Origin: Candidatus Allofournierella merdigallinarum
GTDB taxonomy: Bacteria; Bacillota; Clostridia; Oscillospirales; Ruminococcaceae
Direction: 5' to 3'
DNA: 43,882 nucleotides
NCBI GenBank assembly: GCA_019117205.1
Contig: DXAC01000007.1
Span: 1-43,882, forward strand
This document shows positions 36,594 through 43,882 of this stretch, in pieces. The position numbers and the translations under genes are program-made. The notes under the pieces are model-generated. The model ran no database searches. It had not been told where the DNA came from and saw only the letters and a program-made list of their open reading frames with translations. Numbering within the stretch: position 1 is the first letter of the stretch; every line of letters begins with the position of its first letter.

Positions 36594-37520
36594 ATGACTG
36601 TTCCCTCCAAAGCCCGCGGGCGGCTGCGGGCGGGCGGGCTGCGGTCCGCGCTGCCCTTTCTTGTGCCCAGCTTTGCCGGTATGCTGGTGTTCTCCCTTGT
36701 GCCGCTTGTCATCTCCGGCTTCATCAGCCTCACCGACTGGAACGGCCTGGACGAGCTGCTGGCCCCCGGTATGCTGGCGGAGCACTTCGTCGGACTGGAC
36801 AATTTCCGGGCCATCCTGACAAGCAAGGAGTTCTGGCAGGTGCTGGGCAACACCTGCCGTTACATCGTTTTGTACATCCCCTGTATGCTGGCCGCCTCGC
36901 TGGCGGTGGCCAGCCTGCTCAGCCAGAGCCGCCGGGGGGTCACCGCTTTCCGGGTGATCTACTATGTGCCGGTGCTCACCTCCTGGGTGGCGGCCTCGCT
37001 GATCTGGAAATCGGTGCTCTCGCCCCAGTATGGCGCGCTGAATAACCTTTTGGCGCTGGTGGGCATCCAGGGCCCCGGCTGGCTGCTGGACGAGGCCTGG
37101 GCCATGCCCGCCATCGTGCTGGTGTCGGTGTGGAAAGACATGGGCTTTTTCGGGCTGATCCTGCTCTCGGGCATGATCGGCATCGACAAGGGCTATTACG
37201 AGGCCGCCTCCCTGGACGGGGCCGGCCCCTGGGCCAGGTTCTGGCGCATCACCCTGCCGCTGATGACCCCGGCCATCTTCTATGTGCTCATCGTGAGCCT
37301 TATCAACTCTTTCCAGCTGTTCCCCCAGATCATGATCATGACCGACGGCGGCCCCAACGGCGCCACACAGGTGATGGTGGAGCGCATCTACAAATACGGC
37401 TTCCGCTATTACCGCATGGGCTACGCGGCGGCGTTCTCCTGGATCCTGTTCGCCATCATCATGCTCTGCACCTTCGTGCAGATGAAAGGCCAGGAAAGGT
37501 GGGTGAACTATGACTCGTAA
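36594..37520 (+). CDS. Sugar ABC permease, MalF/MsmF type
   Basis: 308 aa with about six membrane helices, the first near residues 20-45 after a basic start (MTVPSKARGRLRAGG). The EAA coupling loop is EAASLDGAGPWARFWRITLPLM, near residue 202. GGPNGATQVMVERIYKYGFRYYRMGYAAAFSW near the end is typical of the carbohydrate uptake-1 family. ATG at 36594 with AGGAGGTCC. Overlaps the next permease by 11 nt. No ATPase gene lies in the locus; this class usually borrows a shared MsmK-type ATPase encoded elsewhere. Confidence 0.95.
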   Translation: MTVPSKARGRLRAGGLRSALPFLVPSFAGMLVFSLVPLVISGFISLTDWNGLDELLAPGMLAEHFVGLDNFRAILTSKEFWQVLGNTCRYIVLYIPCMLAASLAVASLLSQSRRGVTAFRVIYYVPVLTSWVAASLIWKSVLSPQYGALNNLLALVGIQGPGWLLDEAWAMPAIVLVSVWKDMGFFGLILLSGMIGIDKGYYEAASLDGAGPWARFWRITLPLMTPAIFYVLIVSLINSFQLFPQIMIMTDGGPNGATQVMVERIYKYGFRYYRMGYAAAFSWILFAIIMLCTFVQMKGQERWVNYDS

Positions 37521-38337
37521 GCGTTTTTCCGGCACGGTGGCCTATTACGCGGTGGCGGTGCTGCTGGCGGTGATCGCCCTGGTGCCCTTTGTGTGGATGA
37601 TCTCCACCTCTTTCAAAAGCCGGGGCGCGCTGATGTCCATTCCCATCGAGTGGATCCCGAAAGAGCCCACCCTGGACGCCTACTTCACCGTTTTCGAGCG
37701 ATTCCCCTTTCTTCGCACCATCGGCAACAGCCTGTTCATCGCGGTGTGCTACACCCTGCTCACCCTGGTCAGCGCCTCCATGGCGGCTTTTGCGTTCACC
37801 AAGATCCCGTTCAAGGGCTCGGGCCTTTTGCTGGGGCTGTATCTCGCCACCATGATGATCCCCACCCAGGTCACCATGATCCCCCTGTTCGTGGTGATGA
37901 ACCAGATCGGCCTGATCAACCATTACAGCAGCGTCATTTTGCCGGCAATCTTCCGGCCTTTCGCGGTGTTTTTGCTGGTGCAGCAGATGCGGACCATCCC
38001 CCCGGACTACATGGACGCCGCCCGTATCGACGGCGCGGGGGTGTGGCGCATCTGGCGGCAGGTGATGCTGCCCCTGTGCGCCCCCTCGCTGGCCACCCTG
38101 GCGGTGACCAATTTCATGGACTCCTGGAACGACTACCTCTGGCCGCTGCTGATGCTCACCGACAAGGCCAAGATGACGCTGCCCATCGCCCTGTCCACCC
38201 TGAACGGCCAGTACGACACCGAATACAACGTGATGATGGCGGGCAGCCTGATCTCCATGATCCCCATCATCCTCATCTACATCTTCGCCCAGAAATACTT
38301 CAAACACGGCCTGATGGCGGGAGGGGTCAAGGGATGA
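37510..38337 (+). CDS. Sugar ABC permease, MalG/MsmG type
   Basis: 275 aa, six predicted helices, EAA loop DAARIDGAGVWRIWRQVMLPLC. N-terminal ALVPFVWMISTSFKS and C-terminal QKYFKHGLMAGGVKG are characteristic of the MalG-like partner. The start ATG lies within the end of the first permease gene and AAAGG precedes it. Its stop overlaps the GH31 start as ATGATG, so all four downstream genes are probably translationally coupled. Confidence 0.95.
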   Translation: MTRKRFSGTVAYYAVAVLLAVIALVPFVWMISTSFKSRGALMSIPIEWIPKEPTLDAYFTVFERFPFLRTIGNSLFIAVCYTLLTLVSASMAAFAFTKIPFKGSGLLLGLYLATMMIPTQVTMIPLFVVMNQIGLINHYSSVILPAIFRPFAVFLLVQQMRTIPPDYMDAARIDGAGVWRIWRQVMLPLCAPSLATLAVTNFMDSWNDYLWPLLMLTDKAKMTLPIALSTLNGQYDTEYNVMMAGSLISMIPIILIYIFAQKYFKHGLMAGGVKG

Positions 38338-40313
38338 TGCAGCGAGTATCTTTTGCCGGCGCCGGAAGCCTGGACTGGCCGCTGCCCGCCGGCGCGGCCC
38401 GGCTGACCTGGGAGACCCGGGGCGACGAAGTCCGCCTGGCCGTGGCCCTCGCCTACAACGGGGCCTACGGCATGGGCGAAAAGTACGACAGCCTGGACCA
38501 GAAAGGCCGCCGGGTAAAAAACCGGGTGGAGGAAAAGTTCTGTTTCCAGGGCGAGCACACCTACTGCCCCGCCCCCTTTTTCTGGACCGACTCCGGCTTC
38601 GGCTTTTACGCCGCCACCCACCGGGTCACCGAGTTTGCCTTTGAGGAGGAGGCCATCCGCATCCTGCTGCCCGCCGGGTGCGAGGGGGTGCTCTTTTCCG
38701 GCCGGCCGGAGGAGATGATCCGGGAGTACATGGGCCTGTTCGGCCCGGCAAAGCTGCCTCCGAAGTGGGCTTTCGGGCCCTGGATCTCCGCCAACCACTG
38801 GAACAGTCAGGCGGCGGTGGAGGCCCAGCTGGAAAACCTGCGCCGCCACCACTGCCCCGCCACGGTGCTGGTGGCGGAGGCCTGGAGCGACGAGGCCACC
38901 TTTTCCATTTTCAACGGCGCGCGCTACGCCCCGCTGCCGGAAGAGGGCCCCGCCGGCGGGGAATTCGACCTTTCCGGCGGCCCCTGGCCCGACCCGAAAG
39001 GCATGATCCGCAAGCTCCACGACGCCGGGGTGCGGTTTGTGCTCTGGCAGGTGCCGGTGTACAAAAAGCAGGGGCCGGAGGAGCCCCCCTGCTCCCAGAA
39101 CGACCGGGACCGGGAGGAGGCGGAGCGGCTGGGCCTGTGCGTTCACAACGCCGACGGCACCCCCTACACCATCCCGGAGGGACATTGGTTCGCCGGGTCG
39201 ATGGTGCCGGACTTTTCCAACCCGGAAACGGTGAAGCGGTGGTTTGCCCGCCGGCGGTATCTGCTGGACTGGGGCGTGGACGGCTTCAAGACCGACGGGG
39301 GCGAATTCATCTGTTCCGACGAGGTGGTTTTCGCCGACGGCTCCACCGGCGCCGAGGGGCGCAACCGCTATTGCCAGCAATACACGGCGGCCTATTCCGA
39401 TTTCATCGGGCCGGACCGGGTGCTCTTCAGCCGGGCCGGCTGGGCCGGCCAGCACACCACCCCCTGCCACTGGGCAGGGGACCAGCAGTCGCAGAACTGC
39501 GAGCTGGCGGGCGCCTTGCGGGCGGGGCTTTCGGCGGCGCTCACCGGCATCCCTTTCTGGGGCTTTGACATCGCCGGTTTCGCCGGGCCCCTGCCCACCC
39601 CCGACCTCTACCGCCGGGCCACCATGCTGGCCTGCTTCTGCCCCGTCATGCAGTGGCACTCCGAGCCGGACGGCGGCCAGTTCCGGGAGCTGATGCCCGG
39701 CGGCCAGGGCAACAACGAGCGCAGCCCCTGGAACATGGAAAGCGCCTGGGCCATGCCGGGCTTTGCCGAAGAAATGGCCTTTTGGCACCGGCTGCGGATG
39801 GAGCTTTTGCCCTACCTGTACGGCGAGGCCGTCCGCGCGGCGGCCGAGAGCCGCCCGATGCTGCGGCCGCTGGTCTACCACTGGCCCCACAGCGAGCAGG
39901 CCCGCGCCGCCTGGGACGAGTTTTTGCTGGGGGAAAGCCTGCTGGTGGCTCCCCTGCTGGAGGAAAACCAGACCGGACGCGACCTCTGGCTGCCCCAGGG
40001 CGACTGGTACGCCCTTTTCACCGGCCGGCGCTTTGCGGGCGGGCAGACCGTCACGGCGGGCCCGGAGCTGACTTTCCCGGTGTTTTTGCGGGCGGGCAGC
40101 GCCCTGGTGCTGGACCTGCCCGCCGGCGCGCCGCCGGGCGCGGGCACAAACCCGGACAAGTCCGCCCCGCCCCGGCTGGTGCTGGCGGGCGACGCGGGCG
40201 AGTACGCCTGGTACGCCGACCCCGACGCGCCGCCCCTTGTCATCTGCTGGAGCGGCGAACAGGTGCAGCTGCCCCCGGGCCTGGAAAAGGCGGAGGTGGT
40301 ACGATGGAGATAA
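38334..40313 (+). CDS. Glycoside hydrolase family 31 (alpha-glucosidase/alpha-xylosidase type)
   Basis: 659 aa, cytosolic. N-terminal beta-sandwich with GMGEKYDSLDQKGRRV (46-61), then the barrel with nucleophile D321 in GFKTDGGEF and acid/base D383 in HWAGDQQSQ; C-terminal beta domains follow. GH31 retaining enzymes release alpha-linked glucose or xylose, and some transfer glucose. The substrate is not evident; context suggests an alpha-glucoside. Start ATG at 38334 or 38337, with GGGAGGGG upstream; the frame is open to 37593 over the permease in another frame. Overlaps the mutase gene by 10 nt. Confidence 0.92.
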   Translation: MMQRVSFAGAGSLDWPLPAGAARLTWETRGDEVRLAVALAYNGAYGMGEKYDSLDQKGRRVKNRVEEKFCFQGEHTYCPAPFFWTDSGFGFYAATHRVTEFAFEEEAIRILLPAGCEGVLFSGRPEEMIREYMGLFGPAKLPPKWAFGPWISANHWNSQAAVEAQLENLRRHHCPATVLVAEAWSDEATFSIFNGARYAPLPEEGPAGGEFDLSGGPWPDPKGMIRKLHDAGVRFVLWQVPVYKKQGPEEPPCSQNDRDREEAERLGLCVHNADGTPYTIPEGHWFAGSMVPDFSNPETVKRWFARRRYLLDWGVDGFKTDGGEFICSDEVVFADGSTGAEGRNRYCQQYTAAYSDFIGPDRVLFSRAGWAGQHTTPCHWAGDQQSQNCELAGALRAGLSAALTGIPFWGFDIAGFAGPLPTPDLYRRATMLACFCPVMQWHSEPDGGQFRELMPGGQGNNERSPWNMESAWAMPGFAEEMAFWHRLRMELLPYLYGEAVRAAAESRPMLRPLVYHWPHSEQARAAWDEFLLGESLLVAPLLEENQTGRDLWLPQGDWYALFTGRRFAGGQTVTAGPELTFPVFLRAGSALVLDLPAGAPPGAGTNPDKSAPPRLVLAGDAGEYAWYADPDAPPLVICWSGEQVQLPPGLEKAEVVRWR

Positions 40314-40960
40314 AGGGCGTCATCTTCGATCTGGACGGGGTGCTCTGCTCCACCGACCGGTTCCACTTCGCGGCCTGGCAGTCGCTGGCGCAGGAGCTGC
40401 ACATTCCTTTTACCGAGGCGGACAACCGCCGGATGCGGGGGGTGAGCCGGATGGAGAGCCTGGACATCCTGCTGAAAAAGGCCCCTCGGGCTTTCTCCCC
40501 CGCCGAAAAGCAGGCGCTGGCGGAAAAGAAAAACGGGCGCTACCGGGTGCTGCTGGCGGGGCTCTCCCCCGCCGACCTCGCGGCGGACACCCGCCGGGCC
40601 CTGGACGACCTGCGGGCCATGGGCCTGAAGCTGGCGGTGGGCTCCTCCAGCCGCAACGCCCGCTGCATCCTGGGCCGGCTGGGCCTGGAGGACTTTTTCG
40701 ACGCGGTGGCGGACGGCACCGAGATCGCACGCTCCAAGCCGGACCCGGAGGTGTTTTTGCTGGCCGCGAAAAAGCTGGAGCTACCCCCTGCGCGCTGTCT
40801 GGTGGTAGAGGATGCCTTCGCCGGCATCTCCGCTGCCGTGGCGGGCGGCTTTGCCGCCGCGGGGCTGGGCGACGCCCGCGCCGACCCCCGGGCCCGCTTC
40901 CACCTGGCAAGCCTGGGCGAGCTCGCCCCGCTTCTGGCCGGCGTCCCGGCCGGGCGGTAA
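40304..40960 (+). CDS. pgmB: Beta-phosphoglucomutase (HAD superfamily)
   Basis: Interconverts beta-glucose-1-phosphate and glucose-6-phosphate. 218 aa: HAD motif I FDLDGVL with D9 and D11, the helical cap HFAAWQSLAQELHIPF and RMRGVSRMESLDILL typical of this enzyme, motif II GSSS, Lys in SKPDPEVF and acidic motif VVEDAFAGI. ATG at 40304 with GGAGG, inside the GH31 3' end. It is the natural partner of the GH65 phosphorylase on the other strand, feeding its product into glycolysis. Confidence 0.94.
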   Translation: MEIKGVIFDLDGVLCSTDRFHFAAWQSLAQELHIPFTEADNRRMRGVSRMESLDILLKKAPRAFSPAEKQALAEKKNGRYRVLLAGLSPADLAADTRRALDDLRAMGLKLAVGSSSRNARCILGRLGLEDFFDAVADGTEIARSKPDPEVFLLAAKKLELPPARCLVVEDAFAGISAAVAGGFAAAGLGDARADPRARFHLASLGELAPLLAGVPAGR

Positions 40961-40983
40961 GGCCATCTGACGCCCCCTTGCGG

Positions 40984-41005
40984 CGGCCGGCACCTTTGCC
41001 GGCCG
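40984..41005 (+). terminator. Hairpin after pgmB, between convergent genes
   Basis: CGGCCGGCA (40984-40992), loop CCTT, TGCCGGCCG (40997-41005), with only a scattered T tract afterwards. It may serve both the sugar operon and the MATE gene. Confidence 0.55.
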
Positions 41006-41064
41006 TCGCTTCGTTCAGCGCTGATCTTTCCCCTTTCGGATGAACCGCCGGCGGCGCAGCCCCC

Positions 41065-42423
41065 TCACCGCGCGGGGACGTCTGCAGCGCCGGAGGCGTT
41101 CCGCTCCATAAAAAGGTAAAAGCCGATGTTCAGCAAAATGTCCACCGCCGTGGAGGCCGGGGCGGCCAGGCCGATCTTGGTCAGGCTGGCGTTTGGCTGA
41201 ATACTCATGTAGTACGCCAGGGGCAGGCGCACAAGAAGCGTTTGCACCAGCCCCTGGGTCATCACCCAGAGGGTCCTCTGGTTGCCGTTGAAGTAGCCGA
41301 TCATGCTGAACAAAACGGCGGTGAGAATGGTCTCCGGCGCAAACCCTTTCAGATAGGCAAAGGCGTTTTGGATCACCGCCTCATCGGCGGAAAAGCAGCC
41401 CGCCAGCAGGTCGCCTTTCAGCAGCACAAGGACAAACACCGCGCAGCCGAACGCAAGGCCCACGCCGATGCCTGTGAACATGGAGCGCTTCGCCCGCTTC
41501 CATTTGCCCGCCCCCACGTTCTGGGAGACAAAGGAGGCCATGGACTGCATCAGCGCGCTGGGGATCAGCATGGCGAAGTTGACGATCTTGCAGGCCACGC
41601 CGTAGCCGGAGGAGGCCTCCAGGCCCAGGCGGTTCACAAAGGCGCAAAGGGCCAGGAAAGAAAGCTGGGTCAGGCACTCCTGCAAAGCCAGCGGCAGCCC
41701 GATCTGCAGGAATTTCTGGCATTGGAGATTAAAGCAAAAATCCTTTTTCCGGATGGCAAAGGGCAGCTTCTTTTTCAAGAGCAGGCCAATGGCGCACCCC
41801 ACGCTGACCGCCTGCGCCAGGACCGTGGCCAGCGCCGCGCCCGCCGCGTCCATCCCGAACCCGGCCACCAGCACCAGGTCGCCGACGATGTTCACCACAC
41901 AGGCCACCAGCACGAACAGCAGGGGCGACTTGCTGTCGCCCAGGCCGCGGAAGATGGCCGAGAGCAGGTTGTAGGCCACGATAAAAAAGATACCGCCGCC
42001 GCAGATACGCACATAGGCCACGGTGAGCTCCAGGGATTCCGCCGGCGCCTGCATCAGCAGTGAGATCGGCCGGGCAAAGCCCACCAGCAGGACGCACAGC
42101 CCCACCGAGATCAAGGCGAACACACAGCTTGCCCCACCCAGGACCGCCGCGATCTGCTGGGGCCTTTTTTCGCCCAGATACCGGGCGATCAAAACGGTGA
42201 TGCCCGTGGCCAGCTGCGTCACCACAAAGGTGGCCAGGTTCAAGACCTGGCTTCCCGTGGACACCGCCGACAGGCCGGAGGTGGAGCCGAACCTCCCCAC
42301 CACCAGCAGGTCCACCGCCCCGTAGGCGGCCTGCAGGACCAGGGCCCCCAGAATGGGGACCATGAAACGGACCAGCTTATTCAGGATGCTTCCCTGGGTA
42401 AAATCCGCCGCTTCCTTAATCAA
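41065..42423 (-). CDS. MATE-family multidrug/Na+ antiporter
   Basis: 452 aa from the TTG at 42421-42423, which has AAAGGAG 8 nt upstream; the longer frame to 42531 only covers the MarR gene. About twelve membrane helices in two related halves: the first opens QGSILNKLVRFMVPILGALVLQAAYGAVDLLVVGRF, the second around LQIGLPLALQECLTQLSFLAL. These are classic MatE repeats, closest in style to the NorM/DinF group. Substrates are unknown. The gene overlaps the MarR regulator by 8 nt and shares its promoter, a usual repressor-exporter pairing. Confidence 0.93.
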   Translation of the reverse strand: MIKEAADFTQGSILNKLVRFMVPILGALVLQAAYGAVDLLVVGRFGSTSGLSAVSTGSQVLNLATFVVTQLATGITVLIARYLGEKRPQQIAAVLGGASCVFALISVGLCVLLVGFARPISLLMQAPAESLELTVAYVRICGGGIFFIVAYNLLSAIFRGLGDSKSPLLFVLVACVVNIVGDLVLVAGFGMDAAGAALATVLAQAVSVGCAIGLLLKKKLPFAIRKKDFCFNLQCQKFLQIGLPLALQECLTQLSFLALCAFVNRLGLEASSGYGVACKIVNFAMLIPSALMQSMASFVSQNVGAGKWKRAKRSMFTGIGVGLAFGCAVFVLVLLKGDLLAGCFSADEAVIQNAFAYLKGFAPETILTAVLFSMIGYFNGNQRTLWVMTQGLVQTLLVRLPLAYYMSIQPNASLTKIGLAAPASTAVDILLNIGFYLFMERNASGAADVPAR

Positions 42424-42865
42424 CTGAAATTCTCCTTTCGCACATGACCCTGTAAAACCGCCGGATGGTCTCGATGGTGCATCGGGCGTCCTCCGGGGAA
42501 ATATCCGACAAAATGGGCGCCAGGCGCTCAAAATACAGCTCGTTGTACCGCCGGGACAGCCTTTCCCCCGCCGGCGTCACCGAGACGCAGGTGACCCGCC
42601 CGTCCCGCGGGGAGGCGCTCTTGCAAAGATAACCCTTGCGCTCCATCTCTTTCACCGTACGGGTGACCCCCGGGCGTGGGATGCGCAGGGCGTCGCTGAT
42701 GTCGGATACCCTCACCTCCACACCCTGCCGCTGCAGCGTTTCAATGATATCCAGAAAATGGATGTAGTTGGGCGTGACCCCCTCGGGCAGCGGGGGGAGA
42801 AGCTCCCGGATCCGTTTGGCCTGATAGCACGCGTCCAGCAGGGCTTTGATCGTTTGGATGTCCAC
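42416..42865 (-). CDS. MarR-family transcriptional regulator
   Basis: 149 aa from GTG 42863-42865, which follows AAAGGAG at 7 nt; an in-frame ATG at 42883 would place the ribosome site inside the gene. Winged helix: VEVRVSDISDALRIPRPGVTRTVKEMERKGYL (recognition helix) followed by the wing SASPRDGRVTCVSVTPAGERL, flanked by dimerisation helices. Such proteins repress efflux genes until a drug or phenolic ligand binds. It overlaps the MATE gene and has a strong operator-like dyad over its promoter, so autoregulation is likely. Confidence 0.92.
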   Translation of the reverse strand: MDIQTIKALLDACYQAKRIRELLPPLPEGVTPNYIHFLDIIETLQRQGVEVRVSDISDALRIPRPGVTRTVKEMERKGYLCKSASPRDGRVTCVSVTPAGERLSRRYNELYFERLAPILSDISPEDARCTIETIRRFYRVMCERRISVD

Positions 42866-42878
42866 GGTGAGTCTCCTT

Positions 42879-42928
42879 TCCATATAGTTACCATTGGTAA
42901 TTATATGGAGTGCCCGCCCGTTTGTCAA
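42879..42928 (-). promoter_or_regulatory. Consensus promoter with embedded MarR-type operator
   Basis: Minus strand TTGACA (42923-42928), 17-bp spacer and TATAAT (42900-42905): a perfect sigma-A consensus. The -10 lies in a 31-bp inverted repeat, TCCATATAGTTACC (42879-42892), ATT, GGTAATTATATGGA (42896-42909), 13 of 14 positions matching. Bound repressor would cover the -10 and start site. Confidence 0.9.
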
Positions 42929-43007
42929 GGCATCGCCGCGACCAAAAGGAAAAGTGCCTGAAAAGCCGGGGCGGCGACCCAAAGGCGCGGGGCCCGCCTG
43001 CTGTTTG

Positions 43008-43032
43008 CAAAAGAGGCCCGCCCGCTCTTTTG
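43008..43032 (+). other. Hairpin in the leader of the acetyltransferase gene
   Basis: CAAAAGAG (43008-43015) and CTCTTTTG (43025-43032) pair around a 9-nt GC-rich loop, 80 nt before the start codon. It could be a weak terminator or attenuator. A candidate -10 TCTAAT (43051-43056) lies just after it, with no good -35. Confidence 0.4.
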
Positions 43033-43111
43033 GCCGCCGCGCAAATGCGATCTAATGAAAACAAACCCGGGGCGGGCCTCCCAAAAAGCCCGACCCCGAC
43101 AGGAGGTTTCC

Positions 43112-43882
43112 ATGGAACGAAAGATCGTGTTGAAGCAGGATATCCTCGTGGCCTTGTCGGAAGTCGGGGTCCGCAAGGGGCAGGCGATCATGGTGCACAC
43201 CTCGCTGCGCAGCCTGGGCTTTGTCTGCGGCGGGGCGCAGGTGGTGATCGAGGCACTGACGGAGGCCGTGGGCAGCGAGGGCACGATCATGATGCCCGCC
43301 CAGTCCTGGAAAAACCTGGACCCGGCTTCCGGCGTCCACTGGGAGGAGCCGGAAAGCTGGTGGTCGCTGATCCGGGAAAACTGGCCGGCGTACGACAAGG
43401 ATATCACCCCCACCAACACGATGGGGGCGGTAGCGGAGATGTTCCGCAGATGGCCCGGCGCATTGCGCAGTGACCACCCGGCCCGCTCTGTGGCCGCCTG
43501 GGGAAAGCACGCGGGATACCTCACCGCCGGCCATGACCTTTCCAACAATTTCGGGGACGGCTCGCCCATCGGAAAGCTGTACCAGCTGGACGGGCTGGTC
43601 CTGCTGCTGGGGGTGGGATACGACAAAAACACCTCGCTGCACCTGGCGGACGCGCGGGCCGAATTTCCCGGCAAGCACACCTGTGTTGAACACAGCGCGG
43701 TGATGGAAAACGGTCGGCGGGTGTGGAAGCGATACGAGACCCTCTTTGTGGGCGGGGAGGATTTTAACGAGATCGGCGCGGCTTTTGAGCAGGCGTGTCC
43801 CGTGCGCAAGGCGGCCCTGGGCAACGGGACGATCCGCCTGATGCGGCAGCGGGAGCTGGTGGATTTCGCGGTGCGGTGGATC
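43112..43882 (+). CDS. AAC(3)-family aminoglycoside N-acetyltransferase, 3' end cut by window
   Basis: 257 codons are open to the window edge, so only about the last 10-15 residues are likely missing. Family landmarks: MVHTSLRSLGFVCGG (27-41), GSEGTIMMPAQSW, TPTNTMGAVAEMFRRWPGALRSDHPARSVAAWG, SPIGKLYQLDGLVLLLGVGYDKNTSLHLAD. The family acetylates the 3-amino group of 2-deoxystreptamine aminoglycosides using acetyl-CoA, though many chromosomal members have unknown substrates. ATG at 43112 with perfect AGGAGG; an in-frame ATG 57 nt upstream (43055) lacks such a site. Divergent from the MarR/MATE pair. Confidence 0.9.
   Translation, partial: MERKIVLKQDILVALSEVGVRKGQAIMVHTSLRSLGFVCGGAQVVIEALTEAVGSEGTIMMPAQSWKNLDPASGVHWEEPESWWSLIRENWPAYDKDITPTNTMGAVAEMFRRWPGALRSDHPARSVAAWGKHAGYLTAGHDLSNNFGDGSPIGKLYQLDGLVLLLGVGYDKNTSLHLADARAEFPGKHTCVEHSAVMENGRRVWKRYETLFVGGEDFNEIGAAFEQACPVRKAALGNGTIRLMRQRELVDFAVRWI

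Noticed and set aside
43055-43111. Upstream in-frame ATG as start of the acetyltransferase
   Set aside because: It would add 19 unconserved residues; the perfect AGGAGG is placed for the ATG at 43112.

Overview
This window is GC-rich, densely packed bacterial DNA. Strong AAGGAGG-type ribosome binding sites, frequent GTG and TTG starts, TTGACA/TATAAT promoters, a GlgC/GlgD pair, an anaerobic sulfatase-maturating radical-SAM enzyme and sugar ABC importers without their own ATPase point to an anaerobic, probably gut-dwelling Clostridia, perhaps Oscillospiraceae or a relative. The placement is inference. No tRNA, rRNA or CRISPR array was recognised.

Layout: (1) 1-612, the 3' end of an IS1182-type transposase. 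(2) 688-6575, minus strand, the glycogen operon glgB-glgC-glgD-glgA. (3) 6858-18835, minus strand, a long run: ZIP metal transporter, then (own promoter) a lipoprotein, response regulator, histidine kinase, polytopic membrane protein, DUF1385 protein and prmC, then (own promoter with a dyad) recA, recX, rimO and pgsA. (4) 19020-21932, small genes: a 119-aa unknown, deoC with a 48-aa membrane peptide, a 72-aa unknown, a rhodanese lipoprotein and a YggS-type PLP protein. (5) 22039-29704, minus strand, a sulfatase/sulfonate-type island: AraC regulator, sulfatase, two ABC ATPases, two permeases, a binding lipoprotein and the sulfatase-maturating enzyme. It is visibly damaged. Regulator and first permease each carry one in-frame TAG, and a deletion joins the 3' end of one ATPase to a headless sulfatase. 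Identical 39-nt terminator hairpins flank it. (6) 29847-40960, an oligosaccharide (probably alpha-glucoside) locus: GH65 phosphorylase and an unassigned six-hairpin glycosidase on the minus strand, divergent from a LacI regulator, binding protein, two permeases, GH31 glycosidase and beta-phosphoglucomutase. Two palindromic operators sit symmetrically downstream of the two divergent promoters. (7) 41065-43882, a MATE exporter and MarR regulator, divergent from a truncated AAC(3)-type acetyltransferase.

Functional picture: region 6 imports an oligosaccharide, cleaves it by hydrolysis (GH31) and phosphorolysis (GH65) and converts beta-glucose-1-phosphate to glucose-6-phosphate. Region 2 stores glucose as glycogen. 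Region 5 would take up a sulfated or sulfonated compound and desulfate it, but looks decayed. Its two ATPases have complementary defects, as in heterodimeric ABC proteins with one degenerate nucleotide site.

The most notable oddity is stop-codon use. Among 39 coding regions whose stop can be read, none ends in TAG, yet two otherwise intact genes contain one in-frame TAG each. Ordinary nonsense mutation is the simplest reading; UAG readthrough or reassignment is the testable alternative.
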